Below the pieces are notes generated by a model. The model searched no databases and was not told the DNA's origin. It was given only the letters and a program-made list of their open reading frames with translations. From the NCBI GenBank assembly GCA_905221605.1, contig CAJNDS010002577.1, positions 31,001 to 95,000 on the forward strand: 64,000 nucleotides of DNA, in the 5' to 3' direction. A program made the position numbers and the translations under genes. Source of the DNA: Symbiodinium natans (Eukaryota > Sar > Dinophyceae > Suessiales > Symbiodiniaceae). Every line of letters starts with the position of its first letter. The stretch's first letter is position 1. Of the stretch, positions 23,946 to 35,800 are shown one piece after another.

Positions 23946-25542
23946 GAATTGGAGTTTTGTGCTGTGCAGTTTTTCGGGCTCGGTTCCCGCGGTGCTCCAA
24001 GTTTGGGAGATGTCTACCGAGCATCCAAAAGAGGGTCTTGTAGTCTGCTGGAAAGTGGTTGCCTTGCGAGTGTGCCCAACCAGGGCGCAGAACTTTGCCC
24101 AGGTGCTGTATTGACAAACTTGTTCGACATTCAGCATTTCAGCCTCTTGCGATTTCGCTTTGATAGTCACCGTCATGTCATAATAAAACGTGCCTGGAAG
24201 ATTCCTTGGGCTTAGGTCTTAACAACTGCTAGGTCGTGTCTGCGCCTGCATCATGCGCACTGTTTCGCCGAGGCCCTGCCACAACTTCCTGAAGGGCCGA
24301 GTAGCTGTACATGAATGCTCATCATGCTCATGCGGGCTTGCAGGGAGTTTGATGTAAGCAAGCAACATCCCAAGCCGAGGTTCAAAGCTCGTCTGCCCAG
24401 CTCCTGCCGGTGAATAGTGTGTCTAGGGATTTAAGATGCCGTGTATGACATATGAGCGGATGTATGAGTGAGAAAGCTGCGATACTGAAAATTTCTACGG
24501 TGGCATGCATCGTTAGGCCTTTCCGTTGTGATCAATACAGGGGACTGATTTGGCCTCAACTTCCACACTGGAACCTCAAACCGCAACACGCCAGCAAGCC
24601 TCAGTCTTCAACTCCATTCTCACTGATGCAGGTGCCATCATGCACATACCAGTCTACAACTTTTGACTGACCGAAATCCGAAAAGCAAAAAAACTCACAG
24701 AATTCACCAGCCCTGTAAAGCTACGTCCTGGGCGTGACGACGCCGACGCCAAATTGTGGAGCCCGCCGCCTTGAGGTTTTGGATTCGGGCATATCGGATT
24801 CTGGAAGTAGTACAACACGTTCCGGGATGATACTGATTTGGGGTGTGATTGACTCTGCTTTCGACTTCGAAGCACATCCTTGCAGTACGGAGGTGCAGAC
24901 CTGCAGTTCTCCTACTCCTGACTCGTAAACAGCCCAAAAGCCCCTCAAGCGCTTCTTGGCTTTGACTCCGGGGCTTTGGGTGTGTTGGAACGAACGTTTA
25001 GGAGGCTTTGACTTATTCTTCAGGCTTCTGAGCCTCTGTAGTATTTGAGATATGAGGATGTGTGAATACACCCCTATCCCGGAAGATATGCCTGAATTAC
25101 GTACGTATTTGTTCTTGTTTACTCTTATCGTTTTCTCGAGTTTTAGCATCATCCTGAACGTTATCGTTCTGTTTACTGTTATCGTTTTTCCCGGAGCAAA
25201 ATGCACATCTGATCATTTCGGAGCGCTTCCCTTTATTTTTCAATACCGGGGGCTTTTATCATCCCTCATATCGCTTTTCCAGGTCACCTCGTCCGGAACG
25301 TGCTGCACATCAGCTTCTGCCTGTCACTCACCCCCCGAAGGCCAGTTGCATCTTAAGGTAAAAAGTTCCACAAACCCAGCCCCCGACATCTAACCTCGAA
25401 TGCCGGTGATTAAGAATTGAGGCGCTTCATCGTGTCGTTATTTGTTTCTCTATGGGTGTCGGGTTTCGGGTTCGGGGTGCGGGTGGGTGGATGGTTGGGT
25501 GGGTGCGAGCGTGCGTGCCTGCGTCCGTGCGCGCGCCTGTGC

Positions 25543-25550
<8 letters not shown>
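23946..25550. other. Intergenic DNA without recognisable gene
   Basis: Contains a plus-strand frame (25052-25393) whose residues about 15-50 are strongly hydrophobic and could form one membrane helix. Its DNA is built of repeated TGTTTACT(C/G)TTATCG words (about 25113 and 25170), so I do not call it a gene. No family recognised. Confidence 0.4.

Positions 25551-25600
<50 letters not shown>
25551..25600. repeat. (GT)25 microsatellite
   Basis: Perfect 50-base GT run, preceded by a GC-rich alternating tract (GTGCGCGCGCCTGTGCGTGCGCAC) that continues the alternation to about 25526. Confidence 0.97.
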
Positions 25601-25606
<6 letters not shown>

Positions 25607-26420
25607 TGTGACCAAAATCGGGAATCAGATGGTGATGCTGTGGTTGTGGTTGCGTACTCTGGTGACTTGATAGTGATGAATGATGTCTGTGCCGATTGTT
25701 GTTATTGTTTTTGCTGGTGCTTGTCGTTGGGGTTGTGGCTGCGGGTTTCAGTTGTTCTTCGTGACAGCGGCGCATGTATGGAATACCTCGAACTGCATAT
25801 GCCCCGTGCTGTCACGATTGCACTCGCTTACCTTTTTCCCTGTCGCCCTGCAAGAATGCCATCATCCAAAACGAGTGGGCCATACGGCGTCCGGACGAAA
25901 GTTCTGGGAGGGTAGTCAGCATCCAATGCAAAACCGTGCACAAGTAGCCAGGCCCGCAGTCTCTGATGAATGCTCGGCAGGTGCGTTCCCACGTGGATCT
26001 GATGGACATTCCTGTGCAAGCCATCAATCACACTGAGCGCAGAGCAGCCAGGAACCACACATCAAATGGAGGGAAGTGGAGGGACTCAAGGGTGTTAATA
26101 GCAATGGCATAGCAATGGCGCTAGCTGAACTTAAACTGACAAGATTTTGGGAGAAGTGGGACTCGGGCCTCAGATTGATCACATTTGTGGAGGAGCGGTC
26201 TGCGTTCCGGGCTGTAGGGTTTTTCGCTGTTGGGAAGGTTGAGGGTTTGGGCTGCCCTGTAACAGGTTATGAACAGACATCTGTTCATGATCGGAACAGG
26301 AAAGGCGGCTCGGCAGATTCCAGCACAGAAAACAACCGAGAGCTTCGCCCCAATTTTGTTTGACATGTATGCCGTGTGGGCGTTTGAGGCATATTTGGGG
26401 TTGTGGGTGTGGACGAAGTG
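25601..26420. other. Intergenic DNA without recognisable gene
   Basis: No domain-bearing frame and no clear repeats. Confidence 0.5.
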
Positions 26421-26640
26421 TCATATTCTCTTTCTCGTGGGATTGTATTCGAAGCATGGTTTTTGAAGTGTAATCTTCTCTTTTTCGGAGTTTCATTAGA
26501 AGCATGGGTGCTGTTAGTGTATCCCCAAAAGGACACCAGTATAACAAATAAGGAACAAGACATACGGGGATTGTTACTAGAAGCACAGGCATCTGGGGTA
26601 ATGTTCTCTTTTTTGCCGAGGCTGTTTATGAAGGCATGTG
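26421..26640. repeat. Imperfect ~40-bp repeat, three to four copies
   Basis: A module with TTCTCTTT near its start and GAAGCATGG near its end occurs at about 26423, 26471 and 26599, with a partial copy around 26560 (GGGGATTGTTACTAGAAGCA). Copies share about two thirds of positions by eye. It lies just downstream of the methyltransferase fusion gene. Confidence 0.6.
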
Positions 26641-26806
26641 CTCGCATGCGCTTCCCCAAAACGAAGGAAAGTTCCCACATTTGACATGTACGCGGGATTC
26701 TCTGGGAGCACTCGATGTGGCGCTCAGGAACTTCTATAATATCAATAATATCTCAAACCCACTGCCCTATGAGTACGAATAAGGCTTGATACCATGTCAC
26801 CTCTTC

Positions 26807-28861
26807 TTAGAAGCTAAGAACACATTTGAAAACAGTCGAACTATTTTGTCCAAGGATCGGCAGGTTGTGGCTACCCGCAATCAGCTCCAGCTCTGCGCGC
26901 TGGATGTCGACATGCAAGAGGTCAATGCGGCCAAAAGCATGAATGAGCCAGTCCAGCAGTCCTGAATCCGCATAGCTTTGGTAAAAGGTGATGTTGCATA
27001 AGTCGTAAATCCCATTCTGCTTGAGGTTGTCAGCCGCAAGGACTGTGGGAATTGTCGACTCGATTAGCACCAAGTGGCAACTAGCACTGCTCACTTCTGG
27101 GAAGCGCCGTCGGAAGGCTTTCGCAGCCTTCAATGTCCAATAGCCCATATGGGAGCCTGCTTCCACCACTACAAACGATGTTGTCGCAGCCGAAACCGCC
27201 TGCAGAAGAGAGATGCTTTCAAAGTAATCTTCACCGATTACGGGCCCCCATGCCAGGCCTGCACACTCCAGCCGACGAGTCATCTCAGGCTGCATCTGTG
27301 CCGAGCTGGAACAATTAACGTGAAGCCCTAACCAGTCCAGGGCGACACCGCCTCGCCAGCCTCTTGCCAAGACAGGGATGCGAGGCTTCTCGCGCATGCA
27401 CGATGGAGACCAAGCCTGAACCAATGGATGATGAACAAAGCATCGATGCGGCTCCCAATGATTGTAAACAGCGCACATGTGTCCAAGCGTTAAGCACATG
27501 TTCGTGTGGTTTCGCATTGACTGAAAAAGCTGTGCTACCATCAGGCGGTACTGCGCCGCCTTGCCCGCGGGCAAACGGTGAAAATAGGCAGACTGCCAGC
27601 GGAACATGTTGTCGTCGATGAGCGCCTTGTTAAAACCAGTTTCAAATCGAGGTGCCGGATACCTTGCTTGTATGGATGATTCCGAACACGTCTCGTTTTC
27701 GCCATGCTGTCCAGTGCGCAGTGCCACGTTGCTGAATACAGACATTGCCAGCATTGCCCGTGAGCAATGCGTAAGCTGGTCTTCCACTTCGTGCGTCCCC
27801 TTCGGCATGTGCAAGAACTGCCTGCACAAATGCCGAACATCACTGGGCTCCGTGAAGGAGTTGAGCATGTCCAACTGGTGCAACCGAAGAATGAGCCTTG
27901 AGGCCCTGCAGCACAAAGGAGGGGCTGGCCCCAGCCGCCCCAGCCTCCCTGTAAGGCATTCGTCCCTTTCCTGAAAGTTCTGAAAACAGCTGAAACGCTT
28001 GGGACAAAACCTGCTCACAAATGGACCTCCGGGCTGACACTCCGGCCGTGTCCCCCGACCCAGCGCAGGCAGCTTCCAGACCCCTAGCCAACCTTCGGTC
28101 TCACGGAATCTGAAAAAAAACTTCGCAGCATTCTAGAACTTCGTTGCCTAAGAAGCATATTGCGCAGCATGTCTCTGCTAAACCCAATGTTCTCCTACTA
28201 CGCTAATTTGGGCTTTCAGGGCATTCTGGCCATGGATGCCCCACCCCCCCCCCCCCCCGCCCTGCAAACTCAATGCCAGGCAGCTATTTTGCATAGCGTC
28301 TGGTATCAAATCCACTGGAGGAGGCAAGCAGAAGGGAGGCAGCTCCAGATTGTACGGTTGAGGTTCTTCCCTCACACCAGACGTGGCCTGTGAAGCCTGG
28401 TACTGCTGCCATGACCCATCTGAAGAAGGCCAATGTGGAATCACAAGATAATTGGAGCCACTCTTTTCAAAATTTTGCAAGGCGCGCCATGATAAGCCCG
28501 AGTCCATGTGCATGAAAGCGTGCCGGGTGTGGATCATATCAACTCGTGGAGGTATCATACACGTGATGTCAACGACTCCGAACTTGTTCGCGAACCGGGG
28601 GTCTCCAGCAAAAGTCTTCAGATTCCTGGACACGAGCGAGGCCGACCAGTCACCGCCAAAGTACTGCACGCCCGTTAAGTTAACTTCTGGCATCCAGGTC
28701 ATATTTCCACAGGGAGCGTCCAGCAAGGTCCTGACCTTGAACGTGTCAAGAAGCTGGCGCAAAACCTGCACAACCTCGGCATCATCGGGTATGTCATGCT
28801 TTAGGAGCTTCTCACGGCAACAGTCTTGCCTGACTATGACAATTTTGCCAGTCCTCAGCAT
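26807..28861 (-). CDS. Two-domain methyltransferase: class I SAM-dependent domain fused to FkbM-type domain
   Basis: Exon 1 (28861-28293) starts at an ATG just after an in-frame TGA. It shows a Rossmann SAM-binding core, LLDAPCGNMTWM (residues 46-57) and YFGGDWSASLVSRN (67-80), then TRHAFMHMDSG and SGSNYLV, and ends in the family-typical NLELPPFCLPPPVDLIPDA. A GC-AG intron (28292-28110, 183 nt, polypyrimidine tract before the AG) joins it in frame to GWLGVWKLPALG, the usual C-terminal end of this family. The same frame stays open through a Cys/Arg-rich linker into an FkbM domain: EDYFESISLLQAV, VVVEAGSHMGYWTLKAA (SAM motif I), HLVLIES (motif II), then DWLIHAFGRIDLLHVDIQ and AELELIAGS. The stop at 26807 comes soon after that last motif, where relatives continue, so a 3' exon may be missing. 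A protein-like frame at 29138-29332 may be an upstream exon. Substrates are unknown. Alternative: two neighbouring genes with an undetected boundary in the linker. Confidence 0.72.
28244..28258. repeat. Poly-C run (15 C) within the intron
   Basis: Homopolymer inside the 183-nt intron of the methyltransferase fusion gene. On the gene's strand it is a G-run and would read as polyglycine if the intron were not removed, which supports the splice call. Confidence 0.9.
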
Positions 28862-31800
28862 GACTCGTCACGCTCCACAGATGCCAGAATCTATACCTGA
28901 AAACCCACAAAACCCACTATCCGCCCTGCGCAGGACCGGAAGAACCACGTACAAACAAGCCATGCTGGGTGCTCAACTGCTCGGATGCCAGGTCCTCCTC
29001 CGAGCATCCCTCCGAGGTGTCTGGCAACAATGAGATCCAATGATTTTGCACGCGCAATCCTGCATGGCTGTGCACGGACGAAGGGGTCAAGATTCGTGGT
29101 GGTTTGAACAGGGCAACTTTGGCAGTTTCCCAACCTTTTAGCCTCCCTCGCGGTACCTCTCCGGTTCGGAGCATCCATCTGCGGCCGTTAAGGTCCAAGG
29201 TGTCCATGTCTCTGAAGAAGCTGCTGAATGCAAGAACGTGCCTTTGGCAATGGCTGCCAAGAAGACATTTTGTCTAGCAGCCATGTTGTGCACACACACG
29301 ATCTTCAGCCGCGGCCATGGCGTTGAACGCAAGCTTTATCGTGACGGACACAAGCATGTGTACGGTCCCTCAGTTTGAAACAACTTGGATTGATGCGCAA
29401 GTGCTGGAGTCCCGGCTACCGTAACGAAGTGCTTGAGCACTGGATGGCACGAAATGAATTTCCATTCGGAACGAGCACAGAAGAAACTTGGGAATAGTTT
29501 CTGCTTCAGTTGGGGATGGGGGCTTTCTCATCCCTTTCGGCCCCAGGTCCCAGGTTCCGGCCCATCATGATTCCATTCTTTAAGGGCTGTATTCTTGAAC
29601 TTACATCTGTTTGACAGTTAGCATTGGCAACCTCATGTTTCCTGCATACCGGGGGAAGCACTGGCGTTCTATGCATCGTAAATCATGCGAAAACCACCAA
29701 AGGTTGCCGCTTGAGGCAGACCATGCATACCAAGAGTGTCGCGGCAGCCAGACGTCTGAAGCTGCCCTGCCCTGGAACGAGATTGCTGCCATCAAATCAG
29801 TGAGTACAGTTTCAGATCGAGGCTAAACGGCAGCCTGGCATATTGTGAAGTTGAATGAGTACCTGCTATCATCTGATTCGCCTACAGCTGCTTGTATTGG
29901 ATTCCTTGCCCACATTTGAGCGCATCTGCCAGAAAGCCCAGGCTCTCAAACTGCAACCCCAGCCGAACCCTAAATCCAAAGAGTCCAGTGTTGGTGGAGT
30001 CGGGCTTGGAAGCCAAAGGCTCGCCCCTGGAGCCAGGACCTCAACCCTTGCGAAAAAAATGTGGATCTGGCGTACATGATTTGTTCAGGGCCAAGTTTAA
30101 CTGAAAAAGGTTTCGAAGGCAAAGATCCCAGCACACATCTCGGTGTAAAGATGGGTGCGCATCCCAACAAACCCTCCGAAAGTGACTCTCCAAACCCATC
30201 ACCACCGCGAAGCTCCTTCATCAACGCATCCACAGACGCGCCAAAGGCGGAGAAAATGCCTGGAATCAATGGGAATCAATTCCCTAAAGGTACCAAGGTT
30301 TCAGGAATGAGGGCTTGTGTAGGATGGAGCACCCATCGTATGTCAACTGAGACAGAAAAATCACGCAAGCCCCCTGAAACCTGCGCCGGCTTCTAGGGCA
30401 ATAATTGGAACAACACTTTGAGAGCAACCCTCATCACAAAGAGACCACTGGGCAAGATCTTTTGGTGATCAACGGCACGTGGCTGTTCCTCGCAAGGTTT
30501 TCCAGAGATGCCCAGGCCTTGAACCCCAAACCCGATCACTTCTTCACAGTTGTACCCAAGTTTCGGGTGCCTCCCCTCCGAGGCCAAGCCGAAACATTCT
30601 TCCAGTCTCCTCTTTGGTGGGAGCTTCGGGCCTGGGGTGGGATTTCAAGATGCAGAGGTGGTTGGGCTCGACGTAAGGAGTCCAGGGTTGAGGGTTTTCA
30701 GGCTCAGTATCTTCACCTCTTGACTTCGTTTGTGATTTCGACGGACAGTGCTTGTCCTACGAATTCCTTCTGTGCGATTTCGATAGCATGTTGGCAGGGT
30801 TCAGCCCAATTGAATGCACCCTATCTTTCACACCCACTCCTTGGGGCAGTCCAACAAGAATAATGTGAAAACTGCATGTCCCATGCATCCGGGCGAAGCT
30901 TACAGGGCTTTCCGAACTGCTGAGGTTGTGCTCCGGGCATGGGGTTCTGAGTGCTTTTCAAGGGCCATTGCTCGGTGCTGTTTCGGAGGTTAGGCCCTGA
31001 AACCCTGCAGCCCAGAGGTTCCTGGTCCATCAAGACACGCCATGGAGCCATGAGACGCAACTAATCTGTAGGCACATGGGAAACATGCTTCCACAGCGTG
31101 CATCCTCAAGTCAAAGTACCTAGACTCTCACACAACCCCAAACTCCATGAAGCCCACATGTAGACATCTAAAGAATGTCAAGCGTGTCAGACAGCACAGA
31201 CTCCAAATATAATATGAGGACATGCTTGGCTCTGCTGTGCTCGTCATGCTCAGTGCGACTTGGACAAAAAATGCTGCGCCGCCCAAGCTGAGCAGCGCGA
31301 ATGGTCCCATTCAGTCTCCGTATTGCTGCACAAACATCCGCAATATTAAAGCCTCATGACCCTTGCATCTTCCTGGCCAAAAGGGGCATGCACACCAGCA
31401 TCCATGGTTGATATCAAAACACCTTATTCCAAGGCCTGCACCCCTCACACCCAAAATTTTCGATTCTAGTTTTTACTAAGTCCTGCGGCAACACTTACTG
31501 CCGGAGGCCCGCCAAGTGGTTTGAGGTTTGGCGGGCACATCAGGCTGACGGATTTTCAAGGATTCTGGAGGGGGAGAAGGTTGAGCAAGGGCTTCACAAG
31601 TGTAAGACGGGACTACCTAATGCCGCCTCAACTCGCGCACCTGGAATGTTATTCCAGGTCCGGCCTGCCCGAACCCGCAGACCAATGACGGAAATCAATA
31701 TTCCCCGTATCCTTGAAAGAAGGCCTCTGAATTGGAGCGTTGGGAACAAATGAACAGGTCGGCACTACCTCCTTGTCGTTGAGAGGAACACGCTCTTCGC

Positions 31801-32581
31801 CAGGCTCGCCTGCCTGGTTTGTGAGAGTTTCGACCAGCCTTCATCGGGACGAGAACTTATTTAGACCTCCGGTGACCTCCAACTGTTCGCGGACAAGCTG
31901 TGTTTAGGCAGAGAAAAAAACGCTCGACAAGACAAATGGCCGAAGCCACTGCGGGAGAGTGTGTTCTCGAGAACAAAAGAGGTGCTCGAAACAGTCGAAA
32001 CACGAAGATCGTTCCCTGTCCTTGAAAGCGAACCCGAAATGCGACAGCAAGTGACGTAGGGCTTTGGTCGAAGTAGTCAAAATTTGTTCCTTGCAAGCGC
32101 CGAGCAATCGCATGCCGAATAGTCGGTCCGCAGTTGCGTGGGAAAGAAACCCCAGAATCCTTGCAACTGGAACCTTTTTGGGAGAAGTCTCCCGCCTGGT
32201 GAACTACGGCGCGCCCTCTGTGGGAAACCTGGCGGTGCACTCCAGGCAGGAACCACCTGTAGTCTCAAAAGCCACAGCTCTGGGACACCTGCAACGCATT
32301 CTTTGCAACTGAGGTGGAAAAAACATGTCCACGAATATGCGTGCTCCTTGCCAAAAACGGTCCTGGAGATGCAACCTCTCGCAACCCCATGTCTCTGAAA
32401 GTTTCTAACGGTGAAGGGGCTTCGGGGTGGAAAGAATGCCATAACTATGTTGTTTCTAATCGGGCATTACCCGTATTTTCCACTGGTGTACATACCGAAG
32501 TGATCCACTTGTGTTCTTTGCATGCATATGACGCTCAAGCTCTCTCAGAAAAGAGACTACTCGCGCGCATGGCTCAACGGT

Positions 32582-32874
32582 GTATTTTCTTGCTCGACAG
32601 CTTGTCAACCCGGAATCGAGTGGTTGTCAGCCGTGTTGGCTGATAGTCCTTGGTTGTGTGGGTCGCTGGCAATTGGTGCATGAGTTCCCCGAACTTGTCC
32701 CAACAGAGACTGCTACCTCATTGGCTGACCCAAAGGAATCTCAGTCTCTGGTCATGGGTGCCCATGATGCCGTTCCGTGACGGTGGGCAGCTCCCGAATC
32801 AAAGAAAGCGGGCAGTAGAAACGCCCAGGTTTTACGGCGTATTGTCGTGCTCGATAGCTTGTCAGCCCTGAATC
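32582..32874. repeat. Pair of imperfect ~34-bp direct repeats
   Basis: Segments at 32582-32616 and 32840-32874 share TGCTCGA(C/T)AGCTTGTCA(A/G)CCC and flanking positions, 258 bp apart. Confidence 0.6.
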
Positions 32875-35800
32875 CAGAATGTACAAACAGTTTTGGGTTA
32901 GGGCTAGCTTCGGGTGCATGGCATGCCCAACTTCGAAGCTACGTGGTATCAGATGAACACGTATCCAATTTGCCTAGAAACGCTTGTCGGAACCTGGCTG
33001 CCTCAAATTGCCACATTGTTGAGTTGGCTCGAAGGCCCTTAAGCTTTCGCAGTTCGGGGATTTACCTGACACACTGCTTGACTTTCGTGTCTGGCCTCCA
33101 CACCGAAGCTCGCCAGGTACGGCCTAGACCGTCTTTCAGACACGTCGCAGGCACTGGCTCCGTTCTAGTTCTACATCTCAAAACTGTCGAATGAATCAAT
33201 CTCTGAACGCGAAGTGCCAAAATCCGTTTGCAGCTGTCGACCTGTCATCTCTAAGATACCTTAAAACTCCTTGAGGCTTTGCATGACACGGTGATGCCTC
33301 CCCAAACCACATCCGGATCCCCAGAACTACGAACTTTTGACCCCATCCTCGGACAAATAGACGCAAACCGCAGTTGTGTTCCCGGCTCGATGTGGAAGCC
33401 TAGGTGAGTGATGGCAGTGTCGAGCTCCTGCAAAACCTCCCCAAGCTTCGGCAGATGCTTGCGGTGCAAAGAATAAGTGTTGACGGTTTCTGTTTTCAGC
33501 TACAATGTCCTAAATCATGAGCATTAAGTTAGGACACTTTGTCCTGAGATGTGGCAAAAGCCCTACTCAGGCGAGCGACACTTCTGATAAGCAGAAGGGA
33601 TGCAACACGATGGCCTGCGCAGTCCCCCGAAGCGCCCGCTTCAGAATAATTAACATCTTCAACGCGGCATGCTGAAAAGTATTGGGGCTCGCTGGGAAAA
33701 ACACGGGACGTGTTGCGTTCTCGCGTCGGGCTTTTGGGCGGGTTGGTGGGTGGGTGCAGTCGCGATGCGTTGCTGGTCGGCCCTGTGGTGACGGTTCTGG
33801 CCAGGTGGTGCTCATCATGTTTTTGGCTGAGCTCGAACAAGTTCTCGACCTACTGCGCAGCTGGGCTCTGCTCCAACAGGGTCCGTTCACTTGGCTCTGT
33901 TCGCCTGCTTTGCGACATCTGACTGACCGATCCATGGCTGCATCGCTGCCTTCTTGCAAGCTTTAGACACTGGACTTCAGCAAAACAGCCAATACCTCAA
34001 CCGAGTAGTTGCTCGACGCGCTTCATCTTACCTGTTGTTGTATTTAACATGTGTTTGGCCTGGTTTTGGGAGGTTTCGGGTCTGGTTTTCGGACCTCCGT
34101 TTCGCTGGGGAGGGAGAGCTGGGGAAGGTGGGGAAGGGACGGGAGAGGGGGGGGGGGGAACGACGCCCTTCGAAGCATAATGCTGGACACCTCCATCCCC
34201 AAAAAACTTGGAAGACCCTCACTTCGCATGCCCCAACCACCTGTCCAAAACACCGGTATCTACAGAGTTTTGTTCTTTCGTGCAGCCTCCACTGCGCCAA
34301 GCTGTGCTGAAACTGTGCCTCGTGATTCCTCAAGCTCTGCATCTTTCATTAGAACCTCGAAACATAAACAGCAGAAGACTAGCTCTTTTGTGCGAACATC
34401 GCCTGAATATAGACGTGATGTTGTCAGCCGAGCTTGCAGCAGAACTGTCAGGCATACTGCACTCATACTGTCTTGAGTCTCTCTGAAAAAGAGATTCTAG
34501 GTGCCCAAGACTGCGTTGAACTAATGCAAAATTCCACGCCTGCCACACAAAACGCAGACTTACCCTGCACAAGCGCGCAGTGGAAATCGACCGTATGCCA
34601 AACAACTGTTTCCCAAATGATTTCCGCGGTTTAGGCATGGCATTGATCTTGCGCATTGCCCCAGACTGCCTTTCGGCATGCACGGATGCACAGCGAGCTC
34701 TTTATGCCATTTTGGACACATACTGGGGCATAGTGGAACGAGACTCCACAGAACTCTTCATGGGATCGTTTTGGCTCAGGTTAAAAATCCGTTACAAAAC
34801 GGATCAATTGGATTGCTTTTCATTCGTGCCAGGGCATGCTCCCACATGCATGACCCCAATGTCGTTGATGCGTTGATGGTAACAGCAGCTTGGACCCAGA
34901 ACATGAAAATTCAGACATCTTCTGACAGGCAGGGTTCGACAGTCTGTGCTGAAACACCGAGAAACCAAGAAGCCGTGAAGCTAAAGTCCAAATCAATAAT
35001 CGTGACAATAGCATGACAATAGTAATGATCTCCTAGAAAAACTGGGGGCCATGAACCAAGCTGAGTGTACCCCAAACTCAAGGTTGCCTCGCCATCTTCA
35101 CGAGCTACTGGATCCCTTTCTGGCGACCTGGGTATTTGGGTTGGGTCAGCTCTCATCCGGCTCAATGCAGAAAGGTGGGCCTGAGGATGAGACTCCCTTG
35201 TTAAGATGAAGGGCTTGCAGTCTGCAATGAGGCTGGTGCAGGACTGAAAGCAAACATTCTGGTTGAGTAGCCATTGGGTCATTAAGCTTCTGAGGCATTT
35301 GCCTTGTTCAAGCCGAGCTTCAGAGCAAGGCATTGGGCTTTGGTATTGCCATTCGATGGTCTAGAGTCTAGGATACCCTCAAACCCTAGACTCATGTTTT
35401 GGGACGATCATGTCTGTTGCCCGGGGTTTATATTATGCAGCACACTGGCATCAGGTCCTGGAATCAGAGATGTTGCTGCGCCTTGGGTACGTGGATAATT
35501 AGACCTCGCCAGCCCATTTGGAACTCAATTAGAATACGAACCCAAGCAAAAACACGCCCGAACTGAGTGTGGTTGTTCGACTCCCCCGCCAAAATGTTCA
35601 AACAACCCTTCAACAAAGAGTCGGATGTTCCTAGAAGAAAAGTCTTGTTCGCGTCTGCGCCTGGGCTCCCAAGCTCGAGCTCGGCAACAAAAGCCGAGCC
35701 CTCTGCGCCAAGCAAGCCGTCCTGCACACAGTGTCATAGCGGTCTTTTCAGGCGACGGAGATGGTTGTCCAATAGTCCTTCATTCGGAAACTGCCAACAT

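Noticed and set aside
23406-24215. 269-codon plus-strand frame and its two overlapping companions
   Set aside because: They are produced by the 34/37-bp minisatellite, whose unit length rotates the frame and leaves all three forward frames open.
25410-25775. His/Thr-rich frames on the minus strand and Val/Cys-rich frames on the plus strand
   Set aside because: They are translations of the (GT)25 microsatellite.
34767-34780. TTTTGGCTCAGG as a second spliced-leader relic
   Set aside because: Only about a dozen bases match with a mismatch near the end, and no leader bases precede it; expected by chance.
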